DNA of 64,000 nt from Tepidimonas sediminis (GCF_007556605.1 NZ_VJND01000012.1:22373-86372); one strand, 5' to 3'; positions 38,939-48,464 are shown, numbered from the stretch's first letter. Notes: a model not told the origin generated them from the letters alone. Made by a program: numbers and translations.

Positions 38939-39541
38939 ATGCACGACGACACGTCCCGACGCGAACTGGCCGCCGTGGCTGCGGCGCTGATGGTCGACGA
39001 GGGCCTCGAGGCGCGGGCCGCGCTGGCGCGCGCGCGTCAGCGGCTCGGCCTGCCGGCGCGGGTGCCGCCGCCCGATCCCGCCGCGCTCGACGCCGCGGTG
39101 CGCGAGCACCTGGCCCTGTTCCACGCCGACACCCAGCCACGCGAGCTGGCCGCCCTGCGCGCGACGGCCTTGGCGTGGATGCAGCGGCTGGCGGCGTTCG
39201 AGCCGCTGCTGGGCGGCGCGGTGTGGCACGGCACCGCCACGCGGCGCTCGGACATCCACCTGCAGCTGTTCAGCGATGACCCCAAGGCGGTGGAGATCAC
39301 GTTGATCAACGCCGGCGTGGCCTACGACGCGGCGCAGGCGCGCGGCCTGCACGGCCGCGAGGTGCCGGTGCTGCACGTGGCGGTGCGCTGCGAGGGGCTG
39401 GGGGAGTCGGTCGGCCTGCACCTGTGGGTCAACGACGGGGCGGCGCGCCGCGGCGCGCGCCTGCCCGATGCGCTGGGGCGCACGCCGCGCGGCACCGCCG
39501 ACGAGGTGCGCGCGCTGCTGGCTGCGGAGGGCGCGGCATGA
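38939..39541 (+). CDS. Unknown protein divergent from mpl
   Basis: A 200-residue soluble protein. The first 45 residues are helical (MVDEGLEARAALARARQRLGL). The core has VWHGTATRRSDIHLQLFSDDPKAVEITLINAGVAYDAAQARG, resembling a small nucleotide- or ligand-binding alpha/beta fold: the glycine-rich turn followed by D-x-H recalls nucleotidyltransferases, but the DxD acids are not present. It overlaps the thioredoxin-like gene by ATGA. No function can be assigned; the shared promoter region with mpl is the only clue. Confidence 0.72.
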   Translation: MHDDTSRRELAAVAAALMVDEGLEARAALARARQRLGLPARVPPPDPAALDAAVREHLALFHADTQPRELAALRATALAWMQRLAAFEPLLGGAVWHGTATRRSDIHLQLFSDDPKAVEITLINAGVAYDAAQARGLHGREVPVLHVAVRCEGLGESVGLHLWVNDGAARRGARLPDALGRTPRGTADEVRALLAAEGAA

Positions 39542-40062
39542 ACGCGCGCCGGGCGTGGATGATCGGCGTCGGCACGGCGGCGGCGGCGCTCGGCGCCGGC
39601 GTGGCGGCCTGGCGGCTGCGGCCGCAGCCGGTGGCCGAAGGCGCCGAGGCGGCGTTCTGGAGCGCCCGATGGGAGCGTCCCGAAGGCGGGGAGCTGATCG
39701 CCGCTGAGCTGCGCGGCGGGCCGCTGCTGCTCAACTTCTGGGCCACCTGGTGCCCGCCGTGCGTGGAGGAGCTGCCGCTGCTGGACCGCTTCTACCGTGA
39801 GCGGCAGGCGCAGGGCTGGCGCGTCGTGGGACTGGCGATCGACCAGCCCAGCGCCGTGCGCGCCTTCCTGCAGCGGCAGCCGCTGTCGTTTCCGGTCGGG
39901 CTCGCCGGCTTTGGCGGCACCGAGCTGGCACGCCAGCTCGGCAACCCTACCGGCGCGCTGCCGTTCAGCGTGGTGTTCGATGCCCAGGGCCGACTGGCGC
40001 AGCGCAAGCTCGGCAAGGTCGAGCCGGCCGACCTGCAGGCCTGGGCCGCCGCCTCAAGCTGA
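39538..40062 (+). CDS. TlpA/ResA-like thiol-disulfide protein
   Basis: A 174-residue protein with an N-terminal hydrophobic helix (about 8-24) serving as signal anchor or uncleaved signal. A thioredoxin fold follows, with WCPPC (Cys72, Cys75), [28 protein letters not shown] and the cis-proline region [14 protein letters not shown]. It probably reduces or oxidises periplasmic disulfides. Its end overlaps the convergent GGDEF-EAL gene by 9 nt. It is coupled by ATGA to the unknown gene upstream. Confidence 0.9.
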   Translation: MNARRAWMIGVGTAAAALGAGVAAWRLRPQPVAEGAEAAFWSARWERPEGGELIAAELRGGPLLLNFWATWCPPCVEELPLLDRFYRERQAQGWRVVGLAIDQPSAVRAFLQRQPLSFPVGLAGFGGTELARQLGNPTGALPFSVVFDAQGRLAQRKLGKVEPADLQAWAAASS

Positions 40063-42483
40063 CGGCGGCGCGGCCTCCTCGACGGCGCGTCCGAGGTGCG
40101 CGCGCACCTCGGACGCCGGCAGCGGCCGCGCATACAGGAAGCCCTGGTAGTGGTCGCAGCCGAGCCGGCTCAGCTGCCGCAGCTGGGCCGGCTGCTCCAC
40201 CCCCTCGGCCACCACCTCCATGCCCAGCGCGTGGCCCATCTGCACGATCGCGGCGACGATGGCCGCCTCCGCTGCCGCCTCCTCGCCGAGCGCCATCACG
40301 AAGCTGCGGTCGATCTTGAGCCGGTGCAGCGGGAAACGCTTCAGGTAGGTCAGGCTCGAATAGCCGGTGCCGAAGTCGTCCAGCGACAGCTCCACCCCCA
40401 GCGCCGCCAGCGCCTGCAGCTTGGCCAGCGCCTCCTCGGCGTCGCGGATCAGGATCGATTCGGTCAGCTCCAGCTCGAGCAGCGCGGGCGGCAACCCGTG
40501 GCGCTGCAGCGCCGCGGCCACGTCCTGCACGAAGCCTGGTTGCTCGAACTGCAGCGCCGAGACGTTGATCGCCACCTGCCCCGCCACGCCCTCGTCCAGC
40601 CAGCGGCGTGCCTGCGCCACCGCCTGTTCCAGCACCCACTGGCCCAGCGCGCCGATCAGGCCGGTCTCCTCGGCCACGCCGATGAACGCCCCCGGCATCA
40701 CCAGCCCGGCGCCGGGGCGGTGCCAGCGCAGCAGCGCCTCGCAGGCGGTGACGCGGCCGGCGCGCAGGTCGACGCGCGGCTGGAAGTGCAGCTCGAACTC
40801 GCCGCGCTGCAGGCCCTGGCGCATCGCGTGGTCGGTCTGGATGCGCGCCAGCAGGTCGGCGTTCATCGCCGGCTGGTAGAACCGCCAGTGTCCCTTGCCG
40901 CGCTCCTTGACCTGGTACATCGCGGTGTCGGCGCACTGGATCAGCTCGTCCAGCGTGGCGCCGTCCTGCGGGTACATCGCGATGCCGATGCTGCACGACA
41001 GCGTGAACTGCATCTCGTCGATCGTCACCGGCCGCGTCACCGCGTCGATGATGCGCCGCGCGGCGCACTCGGCCGCGTCGCGGTCGGCGTCGTGCAGATG
41101 GACGACGAACTCGTCGCCGCCCAGCCGCGCCAGCGTGTCGGTCTGGCGCAGGCAGCCGCGCAGCCGCGCGGCGATCTCCACCAGCACGCGGTCGCCGAAG
41201 GCGTGGCCGAGCGAGTCGTTGATGCCCTTGAAGCGGTCCAGGTCGAGGAACAGCACCGCGAAGCCCTGTCCGCTGCGCTGCGCCAGCCGGATCGCGTGGC
41301 CGACGCGCTCGCCCAGCATCAGCCGGTTCGGCAGGCCGGTCAGCGGATCGCTGTAGGCCAGCTGCTCGATGCGGCGCTGCGCCTCGAGCCTTTCCGACAG
41401 GTCCTTGGCGAACAGCACGGTGTTGAGCGGCTGGCCGTGCGCGTCGCGCAGCAGCACCCACGAGACCAGCAGCGCCACCCCCGGACCCTGCGGGCGACGC
41501 AGCCACAGCTCGCCCTCCCACACGCCGCGCCCGTCCAGCGCCACCTGCACCTCCTCGCGCCAGCGCGGGCGGTTGGGCGCATCCAGCAGTTCCTGTACCG
41601 CGCGGCCGGCCGGGTCGTCGTGCCCGAGCTGCGCCAGCCGCAGCGCCGCCGGGTTGCACGCCACGATGCGCAGCTGCGGATCGGTGACGACGATGGCGTC
41701 GAGGCTCGACTCGAACACCTTGGCCGCCAGGCGCAGCTTGGCGTCGATGGCCACGCGCTCGGTGACGTCGCGGTAGACGTGGATGCGCCCGATCGGCCGC
41801 CCGCGCGCCAGCTGTGGTCGCGAGGCGCGCTCCAGGATGCGGCCGCTGCGCAGCAGCACGATGTCGTGCGCCTCCATCAGCGGTGCGCGCTGCAGCTCGC
41901 CCAGGCGCGCCTGGAAGGCGCTGGCATCCTGCACCGCAGCGGCCAGGTGGCGCTGCAGCGCGCGTTCGTCGGGCTCGGTCAGCAGCGTCTCCGGCAGCTC
42001 CCAGATGTGCGCGAAGGCGCGGTTGAAAGCGCGCACGCCGCCGTCCAGGTCGCACACCAGGATGCCGTCGGCGGAGGACTCCAGCACCGCGCGCAGCTCG
42101 GCCAGCAGCTCCTCCAGCCGCTGGTGCGTGCGCTGCCACTCGGTCAGATCCTGCATGGCCACCAGCACCACCGGCGCACCCTCCTGGGGCCGCACGGGGC
42201 CGATGCGGCGCTGCACCCGCAGCAGCTCGCCGTCGGCGCGCCTGAGCAGCGCCTCCGACTCCAGCGTCTGCTGGATGCCGCGTCGCCATTCGTCCCAGTA
42301 GACGTGGTCCTGCAGATCGCTGGCCCATGCGTGCACCGGGCTGCCCACCATCGCCTCGCGCGTGGCGCCAACCAGCCGCAGCGCGGCCTGGTTGACCGCC
42401 AGGATGCGCAGCGTGGTCGGGTCGACCACCCAAACCGCCTCCAGCAGGCCCTCGGTGATGGCGGCCCAGTGCAGGTGGCTCAC
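40054..42483 (-). CDS. PAS-PAS-PAS-GGDEF-EAL cyclic-di-GMP enzyme
   Basis: The 809-residue cytoplasmic protein has three PAS-like modules: about 10-115 ([21 protein letters not shown]), about 135-250 ([23 protein letters not shown]) and about 255-375 ([24 protein letters not shown]). A diguanylate cyclase domain with intact RLGGDEF near 455 and an EAL phosphodiesterase domain (CEALLRW near 580, [28 protein letters not shown]) complete it. Both catalytic signatures look intact, so the net direction cannot be told from sequence. The start ATG overlaps the stop of the upstream HD-GYP gene, so synthesis and breakdown enzymes are co-translated. Confidence 0.93.
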   Translation of the reverse strand: MSHLHWAAITEGLLEAVWVVDPTTLRILAVNQAALRLVGATREAMVGSPVHAWASDLQDHVYWDEWRRGIQQTLESEALLRRADGELLRVQRRIGPVRPQEGAPVVLVAMQDLTEWQRTHQRLEELLAELRAVLESSADGILVCDLDGGVRAFNRAFAHIWELPETLLTEPDERALQRHLAAAVQDASAFQARLGELQRAPLMEAHDIVLLRSGRILERASRPQLARGRPIGRIHVYRDVTERVAIDAKLRLAAKVFESSLDAIVVTDPQLRIVACNPAALRLAQLGHDDPAGRAVQELLDAPNRPRWREEVQVALDGRGVWEGELWLRRPQGPGVALLVSWVLLRDAHGQPLNTVLFAKDLSERLEAQRRIEQLAYSDPLTGLPNRLMLGERVGHAIRLAQRSGQGFAVLFLDLDRFKGINDSLGHAFGDRVLVEIAARLRGCLRQTDTLARLGGDEFVVHLHDADRDAAECAARRIIDAVTRPVTIDEMQFTLSCSIGIAMYPQDGATLDELIQCADTAMYQVKERGKGHWRFYQPAMNADLLARIQTDHAMRQGLQRGEFELHFQPRVDLRAGRVTACEALLRWHRPGAGLVMPGAFIGVAEETGLIGALGQWVLEQAVAQARRWLDEGVAGQVAINVSALQFEQPGFVQDVAAALQRHGLPPALLELELTESILIRDAEEALAKLQALAALGVELSLDDFGTGYSSLTYLKRFPLHRLKIDRSFVMALGEEAAAEAAIVAAIVQMGHALGMEVVAEGVEQPAQLRQLSRLGCDHYQGFLYARPLPASEVRAHLGRAVEEAAPPSA

Positions 42484-43757
42484 GGCACGCCTCCTTCGCC
42501 GTCACCGGCGCTGAGGGCCCGCTCGAAGAAGTAGCAGTAGCGGGCGCGCGGCTCCAGATAGTCCAGCGCCGCGCGTGGCAGCTGGTCGGGCCGCAGGCTG
42601 CGCTGGATCGACAGCTGCGGCTGGGTCTGCAGGTCCAGCAGCAGCGCCTCGCTGCGCGGCACGGTGGGGTCGTGCACCAGCACGCGCGGCTTGAGCGGGC
42701 GCGCGGCGTTGACCGCCTGCACCTGCGCGTAGCGGCCGTCGCTCAGCTGCACGATCGAGCCGGGCGGGTAGACCCCCAGCATGCGGATGAAGGCCGCCAG
42801 CGTGCGCGCCTCGAACTGCGCGCGGTGGCGCGCGAACAGCAGCGCCAGCGCCTCGTGAGGGGTGAGCGCCTTGGCGGGGTGGTGCGGGTTGCACAGCCGG
42901 TCGTAGCGGTTGACCAGCGCCAGCACCCGCGCCGCCGGCGTCATCGCCTCGGCCAGGCAGCCAGTCGGAAAGCCGCTGCCGTCGGCGTGCTCGTGGTGCT
43001 GCGCCACCGCCTGCGCCACCTCCTCGGGCAGCCCCATCGCACGCACCAGGCGTGCGCCCAGCTCGGCGTGCTCCTGGTAGGCCTTCAGCTGCGCGGGTGT
43101 GAAGGCGTCGTCCTTGTGGCGCACCAGCTCCGGCAGCCGCAGCTTGCCGACGTCGTGCAGCAGTGCCGCGGTTCCGAGCGTCTGCAGCGCCGCCGCCTCC
43201 AGTCCCAGCGCGCGCCCGAGCAGCAGGCTCAGCACCGCCACGTTCATCGCGTGCTGTGCGCCGCGGTCGCCCTGCACATCACCGAGCAGCCGGATGGCCG
43301 ACTCGCCCTGACCGCAGATCTCGGCCACCAGCTCGCCGGCCAGCGCCTGTGCTTCCCCGGCCGCGCGTGCCGGCTCGTGCTCCGCGCCGTCCAGCAGCGC
43401 CTTGCAGCGCCGCGCTCCCTCGTGGTAGCGCCGCTCGCAGCGCTGCAGGCTGCGCCGCTGGGCCGCCAGCGCCGCCAGGCGCGCGGCCTGCGCCGGGTCG
43501 GCCGACGGCGACGCTTCCTGCGTAGCGGAAGACGCCGCGGCGGCCGTGCCGTCCTCCTCGGATTCGGGGTCGCTGCGCGCCGGATCGATGCGCACCCGCG
43601 TCAGGCCCAGTGCGCGGATGGTCTCGATCTGCCGTGCCGTGGTGATGCGGAAGTTGTTGCGCGGGAACGGATGGTCCATCCACCCCAGATCCAGCAGCAC
43701 GAAATGACCGACCCGCAGCTCCGTCACCGGAATCACGGGCAGAGGCGGTTCGGTCAT
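42480..43757 (-). CDS. HD-GYP phosphodiesterase with DUF3391 N-terminus
   Basis: The 425-residue protein starts with the DUF3391-like segment [25 protein letters not shown]. An acidic linker follows, then an HD-GYP domain with [14 protein letters not shown] near 198-211, [13 protein letters not shown] and [13 protein letters not shown] (GFP in place of GYP). The metal-binding His and Asp residues are present, so it should hydrolyse cyclic-di-GMP. The start is ATG 43757, whose ATGA overlaps the stop of a nine-codon upstream ORF. The downstream end overlaps the GGDEF-EAL gene by ATGA. Confidence 0.92.
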   Translation of the reverse strand: MTEPPLPVIPVTELRVGHFVLLDLGWMDHPFPRNNFRITTARQIETIRALGLTRVRIDPARSDPESEEDGTAAAASSATQEASPSADPAQAARLAALAAQRRSLQRCERRYHEGARRCKALLDGAEHEPARAAGEAQALAGELVAEICGQGESAIRLLGDVQGDRGAQHAMNVAVLSLLLGRALGLEAAALQTLGTAALLHDVGKLRLPELVRHKDDAFTPAQLKAYQEHAELGARLVRAMGLPEEVAQAVAQHHEHADGSGFPTGCLAEAMTPAARVLALVNRYDRLCNPHHPAKALTPHEALALLFARHRAQFEARTLAAFIRMLGVYPPGSIVQLSDGRYAQVQAVNAARPLKPRVLVHDPTVPRSEALLLDLQTQPQLSIQRSLRPDQLPRAALDYLEPRARYCYFFERALSAGDGEGGVP

Positions 43758-43783
43758 CGGGCGCTCCCATGCAAGACAGGCAT
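43754..43783 (-). CDS. Nine-codon upstream ORF coupled to the HD-GYP gene
   Basis: On the minus strand, GATAAT (43791-43796) is followed 7 nt later by ATG (43783) and the codons for MPVLHGSAR, whose TGA overlaps the ATG of the HD-GYP gene (ATGA). It may be a coupling leader that delivers ribosomes to a gene without its own Shine-Dalgarno. Too short to judge by coding statistics. Confidence 0.4.
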   Translation of the reverse strand: MPVLHGSAR

Positions 43784-43832
43784 GGGCGCCATTATCGCCA
43801 CCTTCGACGGCGTCGGTGCGGCCGTGTTGCGC

Positions 43833-43838
43833 TACAGT
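43833..43838 (+). promoter_or_regulatory. Candidate -10 of the degenerate HD-GYP gene
   Basis: TACAGT lies 25 nt before ATG 43864 and is divergent to the GATAAT of the HD-GYP gene 37 bp away. No convincing -35 is seen. Confidence 0.35.
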
Positions 43839-43863
43839 GCGGGGCCGCCACCGCTGCAAGGCC

Positions 43864-45072
43864 ATGCTCGTTCCGCTGCCGATCGACGACATCACGCTGG
43901 GGGAGCCGCTGCCCGTCAACGTCTGGGACGCGCGCGGCCGGCTGCTGCTGCGCAAGGGCGCGGTGATCCGCGACGAGCACCACCGCGAGTGGCTGCGCCT
44001 GCACGCGCCGATGATCCGGCGCGAGGATCACGAGACCTGGCACTTCCACTACACCGCGGCGCTGGACCGCGCGCTGCGCAGCAACCGGTCGCTGGAGGAT
44101 ATCGCCCATGTCGGCCGCCCGATGCAGTTCGAGGCGCCGGCCGAGGTGGACGAGGACGCGCGTCCGCTGACCGAGACGCTGGCGGACCTGCACGCGACCC
44201 TGACGCTGCTGCTGCACCATGGCGAGCAGGCGCAGGACTTCGGCGGCCGCTTCGTGCGCGTGGATCAGCGGCTGCAGCGCCTGCTGCACCAGCGGCCGGA
44301 CGACGTGCTGTTCGTGCTGGTGCAGATGCTGTTCGATCGCGGCCTGGGCTACAGTGCCAGCCATGCGCTCACCTGTGCCGCGGTGGCCGAGCTGGTGGCG
44401 CAGACCCTGCAGTGGCCGACGCCGACGCGTGAGGCGGTGCGCCGCGCCGCGCTGTCGATGAACGTCGGCATGGCGCGGCTGCACGACGACCTGGCGCGGC
44501 AGGACGCGCCACTCAACCCGCAGCAGCGCTCGGCGGTGCACGCCCATCCGCTGCGCGGCGAGGAGATCCTGCGCCGCGTCGGCGTCAGCGATCCGCTCTG
44601 GTTGGGCCTCGTGCGCGATCACCACGAGGTCGCCGGCGGGGGCGGCTACCCGCGCGGGCTGGCCGAGGTGAGCGAGCCCGCGCAGCTGCTGCGCCTGGCC
44701 GACGTCTACGTCGCGCGGTTGAGCCCGCGCCTGCACCGCCCCGGTCTGCCGGCGCAGCGCGCCGCGCGCGACGTCTGCCTGGACGCCAGCGGCATGCCCA
44801 CGCCGCTGGGCGCGGCGCTGGTGCGCACGCTGGGTCTGTACGTGCCGGGCAGCTACGTGGAACTGGCCGGCGGTGAGCTGGCGGTGGTGGTGCGCCGCGG
44901 CCGGCGGGCCACGACGCCGCTGGCGTTCGCGCTGACCGGCCGCGACGGCCTGCCGCGCGGTGAGCCGCTGTTGCGCGACACCGCCGATCCCGCCCACGAG
45001 GTGCGCCGCAGCGTCGCGCCCCACGAGATCAAGGTGCGCCTGGATCCGGGCCGGCTGCTGGCGCGGGTTTGA
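43864..45072 (+). CDS. Degenerate HD-GYP domain protein
   Basis: The 402-residue protein has an N-terminal segment with GEPLPVNVWDARGRLLLRKG and an HD-GYP-like domain from about 150 to 300. At the position of the catalytic HDxGK the sequence reads SMNVGMARL. The motif HHExxDGxGYP appears as HHEVAGGGGYP, and the later ADVYDA as ADVYVA. GYP is kept but several metal ligands are lost, so it is probably a cyclic-di-GMP sensor or inactive partner rather than an enzyme. ATG 43864 is favoured over the ATG at 43816, which lies before the candidate -10. It is transcribed away from the intact HD-GYP gene. Confidence 0.85.
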   Translation: MLVPLPIDDITLGEPLPVNVWDARGRLLLRKGAVIRDEHHREWLRLHAPMIRREDHETWHFHYTAALDRALRSNRSLEDIAHVGRPMQFEAPAEVDEDARPLTETLADLHATLTLLLHHGEQAQDFGGRFVRVDQRLQRLLHQRPDDVLFVLVQMLFDRGLGYSASHALTCAAVAELVAQTLQWPTPTREAVRRAALSMNVGMARLHDDLARQDAPLNPQQRSAVHAHPLRGEEILRRVGVSDPLWLGLVRDHHEVAGGGGYPRGLAEVSEPAQLLRLADVYVARLSPRLHRPGLPAQRAARDVCLDASGMPTPLGAALVRTLGLYVPGSYVELAGGELAVVVRRGRRATTPLAFALTGRDGLPRGEPLLRDTADPAHEVRRSVAPHEIKVRLDPGRLLARV

Positions 45073-45133
45073 CGTGCCCGTGGCGTCACGGCGCTGCGCG
45101 GTGGTTGCCGCGCGGACGTTGGCGGCAGCGCAT

Positions 45134-45150
45134 GGCACCCGGATGGTGCA
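45134..45150 (+). promoter_or_regulatory. NtrC-type binding site of the cyanate operon
   Basis: GGCACC-CGGAT-GGTGCA matches the NtrC consensus TGCACC-N5-GGTGCA at all but the first base and is a perfect GCACC/GGTGC palindrome. It lies about 150 bp upstream of the predicted sigma-54 start point, a usual enhancer distance. Confidence 0.7.
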
Positions 45151-45263
45151 GTGCATGCCAGCCTGGGGGCGGCTTGAACCACATCAGGGATTTTCCCCGG
45201 TGCGGGTGAAGGTCGGGTGCGGCCAACGATGTCTTGGACAGGCGCGTCGCCTCGCCGGCCATG

Positions 45264-45280
45264 ATTGGCATGGGGCTTGC
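45264..45280 (+). promoter_or_regulatory. Sigma-54 (RpoN) promoter of the cyanate operon
   Basis: TTGGCATGGGGCTTGCT agrees with the 17-position sigma-54 consensus (YTGGCACGrNNNTTGCW) at every defined position except one (T for C). The -24 GG and -12 GC are correctly spaced. Predicted start near 45292, 25 nt before the first gene. Confidence 0.88.
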
Positions 45281-45316
45281 TTCTCCTACGTGGCCATCGT
45301 CCACAGGAGCGTCCCC

Positions 45317-46726
45317 ATGACCCAGTACTTCGATCCCTACGACGCGGACCGTCCCCTGATGCTCAGGTGCAGCTGCGGCCGCCACCACACCGAGGCCGAG
45401 CACCGGCGGGAAGAGGCGCAAGCGCGCCATCAGGCCCTCACCACCCTGCGCCAGCGCAGCGAATCGCCCGACTTCGTCGAGTACGCCAATCAGTTCATCG
45501 AGGCGGCACTGGTCAAGGCGCTTTTTCCGCAGGACGCGGTGCGGCGCCGCTTCCTGCGTGCCGTCGGCAAGACCACGGCGATGGCGGCCATTGCCAGCGT
45601 GGTGCCGATCGCCAGCCTGCAGGCGATGGCGCAGGAAAAGGCCGCGCTGGAGAAGAAGGATCTCAAGATCGGCTTCATCCCGATCACCTGTGCCACGCCG
45701 CTGATCATGGCGCACCCGTTGGGCTTCTATCAGAAGCAGGGCCTCAACGTCGAGATCGTCAAGACCGCCGGCTGGGCTCTGATTCGCGACAAGATGCTCA
45801 ACAAGGAGTACGACGCGACTCACTTCCTGTCGCCGATGCCGTTGGCCATCAGCCTGGGACTGGGCTCCAACGCCACGCCGATGAACGTGGCCACGATCCA
45901 GAACACCAACGGGCAGGCCATCACGCTGGCGCTCAAGCACAAGGACAAGCGCGACCCGAAGGACTGGAAGGGCTTCAAGTTCGCGGTGCCGTTCGAGTAT
46001 TCGATGCACAACTTCCTGCTGCGTTACTACGTGGCGGAGGCCGGTCTCGATCCGGACAAGGACATCCAGATCCGCGTGGTGCCGCCGCCGGAGATGGTGG
46101 CCAACCTGCGCGCCGGCAACATCGATGGCTTCCTTGGCCCCGATCCGTTCAACCAGCGTGCGGTGTTCGAGGAGGTCGGCTTCATCCACCTGCTGACCAA
46201 GGACCTCTGGAACGGGCATCCCTGCTGCGCCTTCGGCACCAGCTCGGAATTCATCCAGCAGAACCCCAACACGTTTGCGGCGTTGTTCCGGGCCGTGCTG
46301 ACCGCCGCCGCCATGGCGCGTGAAGCCCGCAACCGCGAGCTGATCGCCAAGGTGATCGCACCTGCCCAGTACCTCAACCAACCCGAGGTCGTGTTGCAGC
46401 AGGTGCTGACCGGCCGCTTCGCCGACGGCCTCGGCAAGGTACACAACGTGCCCGATCGGGCTGACTTCGACCCGATACCGTGGCAGAGCATGGCGGTGTG
46501 GATGCTGACCCAGATGAAGCGTTGGGGCTACATCAAGGGTGACGTCAACTACCGGCAGATCGCCGAGCGTGTCTTCCTGCTGACCGACGCCCGCAAGCAC
46601 ATGAAGGAGCTGCGCATGCCGGTCGCCGAAGGTTCGGGCTACCGCAAGCACACCATCATGGGCAAGGAGTTCGATCCGGCCAAGCCCGAGGAGTACCTCA
46701 ACAGCTTCGCGATGCGGAGGGCGTGA
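45317..46726 (+). CDS. Cyanate/nitrate-type ABC transporter substrate-binding protein
   Basis: The 469-residue NrtA/CynA-family protein has a Tat-type signal (RRRFLRAVGKTTAMAAIAS) that starts only near residue 76. It is preceded by a hydrophilic N-region containing CSCGRHHTEAEH (about 18-29). The mature part follows the family: KDLKIGFIPITCATPLIMAHPLGFYQKQGLNVEIVK, GSNATPMNVATIQNTNGQAITLA, GNIDGFLGPDPFNQRAVFE, NGHPCCAFGTSSEF. The AGGAG ribosome binding site supports ATG 45317. It is the first gene of the sigma-54-linked operon and, with cyanase at the end, probably binds cyanate. Confidence 0.9.
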   Translation: MTQYFDPYDADRPLMLRCSCGRHHTEAEHRREEAQARHQALTTLRQRSESPDFVEYANQFIEAALVKALFPQDAVRRRFLRAVGKTTAMAAIASVVPIASLQAMAQEKAALEKKDLKIGFIPITCATPLIMAHPLGFYQKQGLNVEIVKTAGWALIRDKMLNKEYDATHFLSPMPLAISLGLGSNATPMNVATIQNTNGQAITLALKHKDKRDPKDWKGFKFAVPFEYSMHNFLLRYYVAEAGLDPDKDIQIRVVPPPEMVANLRAGNIDGFLGPDPFNQRAVFEEVGFIHLLTKDLWNGHPCCAFGTSSEFIQQNPNTFAALFRAVLTAAAMAREARNRELIAKVIAPAQYLNQPEVVLQQVLTGRFADGLGKVHNVPDRADFDPIPWQSMAVWMLTQMKRWGYIKGDVNYRQIAERVFLLTDARKHMKELRMPVAEGSGYRKHTIMGKEFDPAKPEEYLNSFAMRRA

Positions 46727-46729
46727 GCG

Positions 46730-47602
46730 ATGCGGTCGGCTCCGCTGCACCTGCGCGCGGCGTTGGTGTCGCTGCTGCTGCTGTTCGTGGTGGTCGCGGC
46801 GTGGCACGCGGCCACTGGCGGCGCATCGGCGCCCGCTTCCGTCTCGACCTCGCTGACGGCTGAGGAAATCGAATACCTGCGCATGATGGGCAAGGATCCG
46901 GAGGGTGCCGCTGCCAAGACGGGGGGCTTCCCGGCGCCGTTGGCCGTGGCGGAGGCGGCCTGGAAGCACCTGTCGGATCCGTTCTACGACCGCGGCCCGA
47001 ACGACAAGGGCATCGGGCTGCAGTTGCTGCATTCGCTGGCGCGCGTCGCCATGGGGTTCGGCCTGGCTGTGCTGGTGGCGCTGCCGCTGGGCTTCGTGAT
47101 CGGCATGTCGCCGCTGATGCGCAAGGCCCTGGATCCGTTCGTCCAGGTGCTCAAGCCCATCAGTCCGCTGGCATGGATGCCGCTGGCGCTCTACACGCTG
47201 AAGGACTCCAACGTCAGCGGGGTGTTCGTGATCTTCATCTGCTCGGTGTGGCCGATGCTAATCAACACCGCCTTCGGCGTCGCCTCGGTCAAGCGCGACT
47301 GGCTCAATGTGGCGGCCACGCTGGAGGTCTCGCCGCTGCGCAGGGCGTTGCGCGTCATCCTGCCGGCGGCCGCTCCCACGATCCTGACCGGCATGCGCAT
47401 CAGCATGGGCATCGCATGGCTGGTCATCGTCGCAGCCGAGATGCTGGTCGGCGGCACGGGCATCGGCTACTTCGTCTGGAACGAGTGGAACAACCTCAGT
47501 CTGCCCAACGTGATCTTCGCCATCCTGACGATCGGGGTGGTCGGCATGCTGCTCGACCAGCTGTTCGGCCTTTTGCAGAGGGCGGTGACCTATGTGGAGT
47601 GA
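46730..47602 (+). CDS. Cyanate/nitrate ABC transporter permease
   Basis: The 290-residue NrtB-like permease has a first membrane helix near 8-25 and a periplasmic loop. Five further helices follow, with LLHSLARVAMGFGLAVLVALPLGF, the EAA-like segment NVAATLEVSPLRRALRVILPAAAPTILTGMRISMG and the closing ILTIGVVGMLLDQLFGLLQRAV. It starts 3 nt after the substrate-binding gene and ends close to the ATPase gene. Confidence 0.92.
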   Translation: MRSAPLHLRAALVSLLLLFVVVAAWHAATGGASAPASVSTSLTAEEIEYLRMMGKDPEGAAAKTGGFPAPLAVAEAAWKHLSDPFYDRGPNDKGIGLQLLHSLARVAMGFGLAVLVALPLGFVIGMSPLMRKALDPFVQVLKPISPLAWMPLALYTLKDSNVSGVFVIFICSVWPMLINTAFGVASVKRDWLNVAATLEVSPLRRALRVILPAAAPTILTGMRISMGIAWLVIVAAEMLVGGTGIGYFVWNEWNNLSLPNVIFAILTIGVVGMLLDQLFGLLQRAVTYVE

Positions 47603-47624
47603 ACGACATCCGGAGGACACGCCG

Positions 47625-48464
47625 ATGACGGCCTCGACCAGTCCAGCTCCCGAGTCTGCGAAGGCGGTCTCGGCGCCGTTCCTGCAGGTGCAGCAGTTGT
47701 CCAAGGCCTACCACCCGGCACGCCCGGTTTTCGCCGACGTCTCGTTCACGCTGGAGCGCGGCGAGTTCGTCTGCATCATCGGTCACTCCGGATGCGGCAA
47801 GACCACGATCCTCAACATCCTCGCGGGGCTGGACACGGCGACGTCCGGCTACGTCTTCATGGACGGCCGGGAGGTACGGGGCCCCGGGCTGGAACGCGGA
47901 GTCGTCTTCCAGAACCACGCCCTGATGCCATGGCTAACCGTGCGGCACAACATCGCGTTTGCGGTCGAGTCGCGCTGGCCGCAGTGGAAGGCTGCGCAGG
48001 TGCGTGAGCACGTCGAGCGCTACGTGGCGATGGTGGGGCTGAGCCACGCCATCGACAGGAAGCCGAGCCAACTTTCAGGAGGCATGAAGCAGCGGGTTGG
48101 CATCGCGCGGGCGTTCGCCATTCAGCCGAAGATGCTGCTGCTCGACGAGCCGTTCGGCGCGCTGGACGCGCTGACCCGCGGCTCGATCCAGGACGAGCTG
48201 ATGGCCATCGTGCGCCAGACCCGGCAGACGGTCTTCATGATCACGCACGACGTGGACGAGGCCATCCTGCTGGCCGACCGCATCCTGCTGATGCACAACG
48301 CTGCCGACACGCCCGCCGGCTTCCGGCCGGGCGGCATCGCCGAGGTGGTCTCCAACCCGCTGCCGCGTGACCGCAGCCGCGCCACCCTGCACCACCTGCC
48401 CGGCTATTACGAGCTGCGCAACCACATCGTCGACTTTCTCGTCACCCGCGCCAAGGCGCACTGA
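47625..48464 (+). CDS. Cyanate/nitrate ABC transporter ATP-binding protein
   Basis: The 279-residue NrtD/CynD-like ATPase has Walker A GHSGCGKTT (about 53-61), Q-loop FQNHALMPWL, signature LSGGMKQRVGIARAFA, Walker B MLLLDEPFGALD and switch His in ITHDVDEA. I prefer ATG 47625, 8 nt after a GGAGG ribosome binding site, over ATG 47592, which overlaps the permease gene. Confidence 0.94.
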   Translation: MTASTSPAPESAKAVSAPFLQVQQLSKAYHPARPVFADVSFTLERGEFVCIIGHSGCGKTTILNILAGLDTATSGYVFMDGREVRGPGLERGVVFQNHALMPWLTVRHNIAFAVESRWPQWKAAQVREHVERYVAMVGLSHAIDRKPSQLSGGMKQRVGIARAFAIQPKMLLLDEPFGALDALTRGSIQDELMAIVRQTRQTVFMITHDVDEAILLADRILLMHNAADTPAGFRPGGIAEVVSNPLPRDRSRATLHHLPGYYELRNHIVDFLVTRAKAH

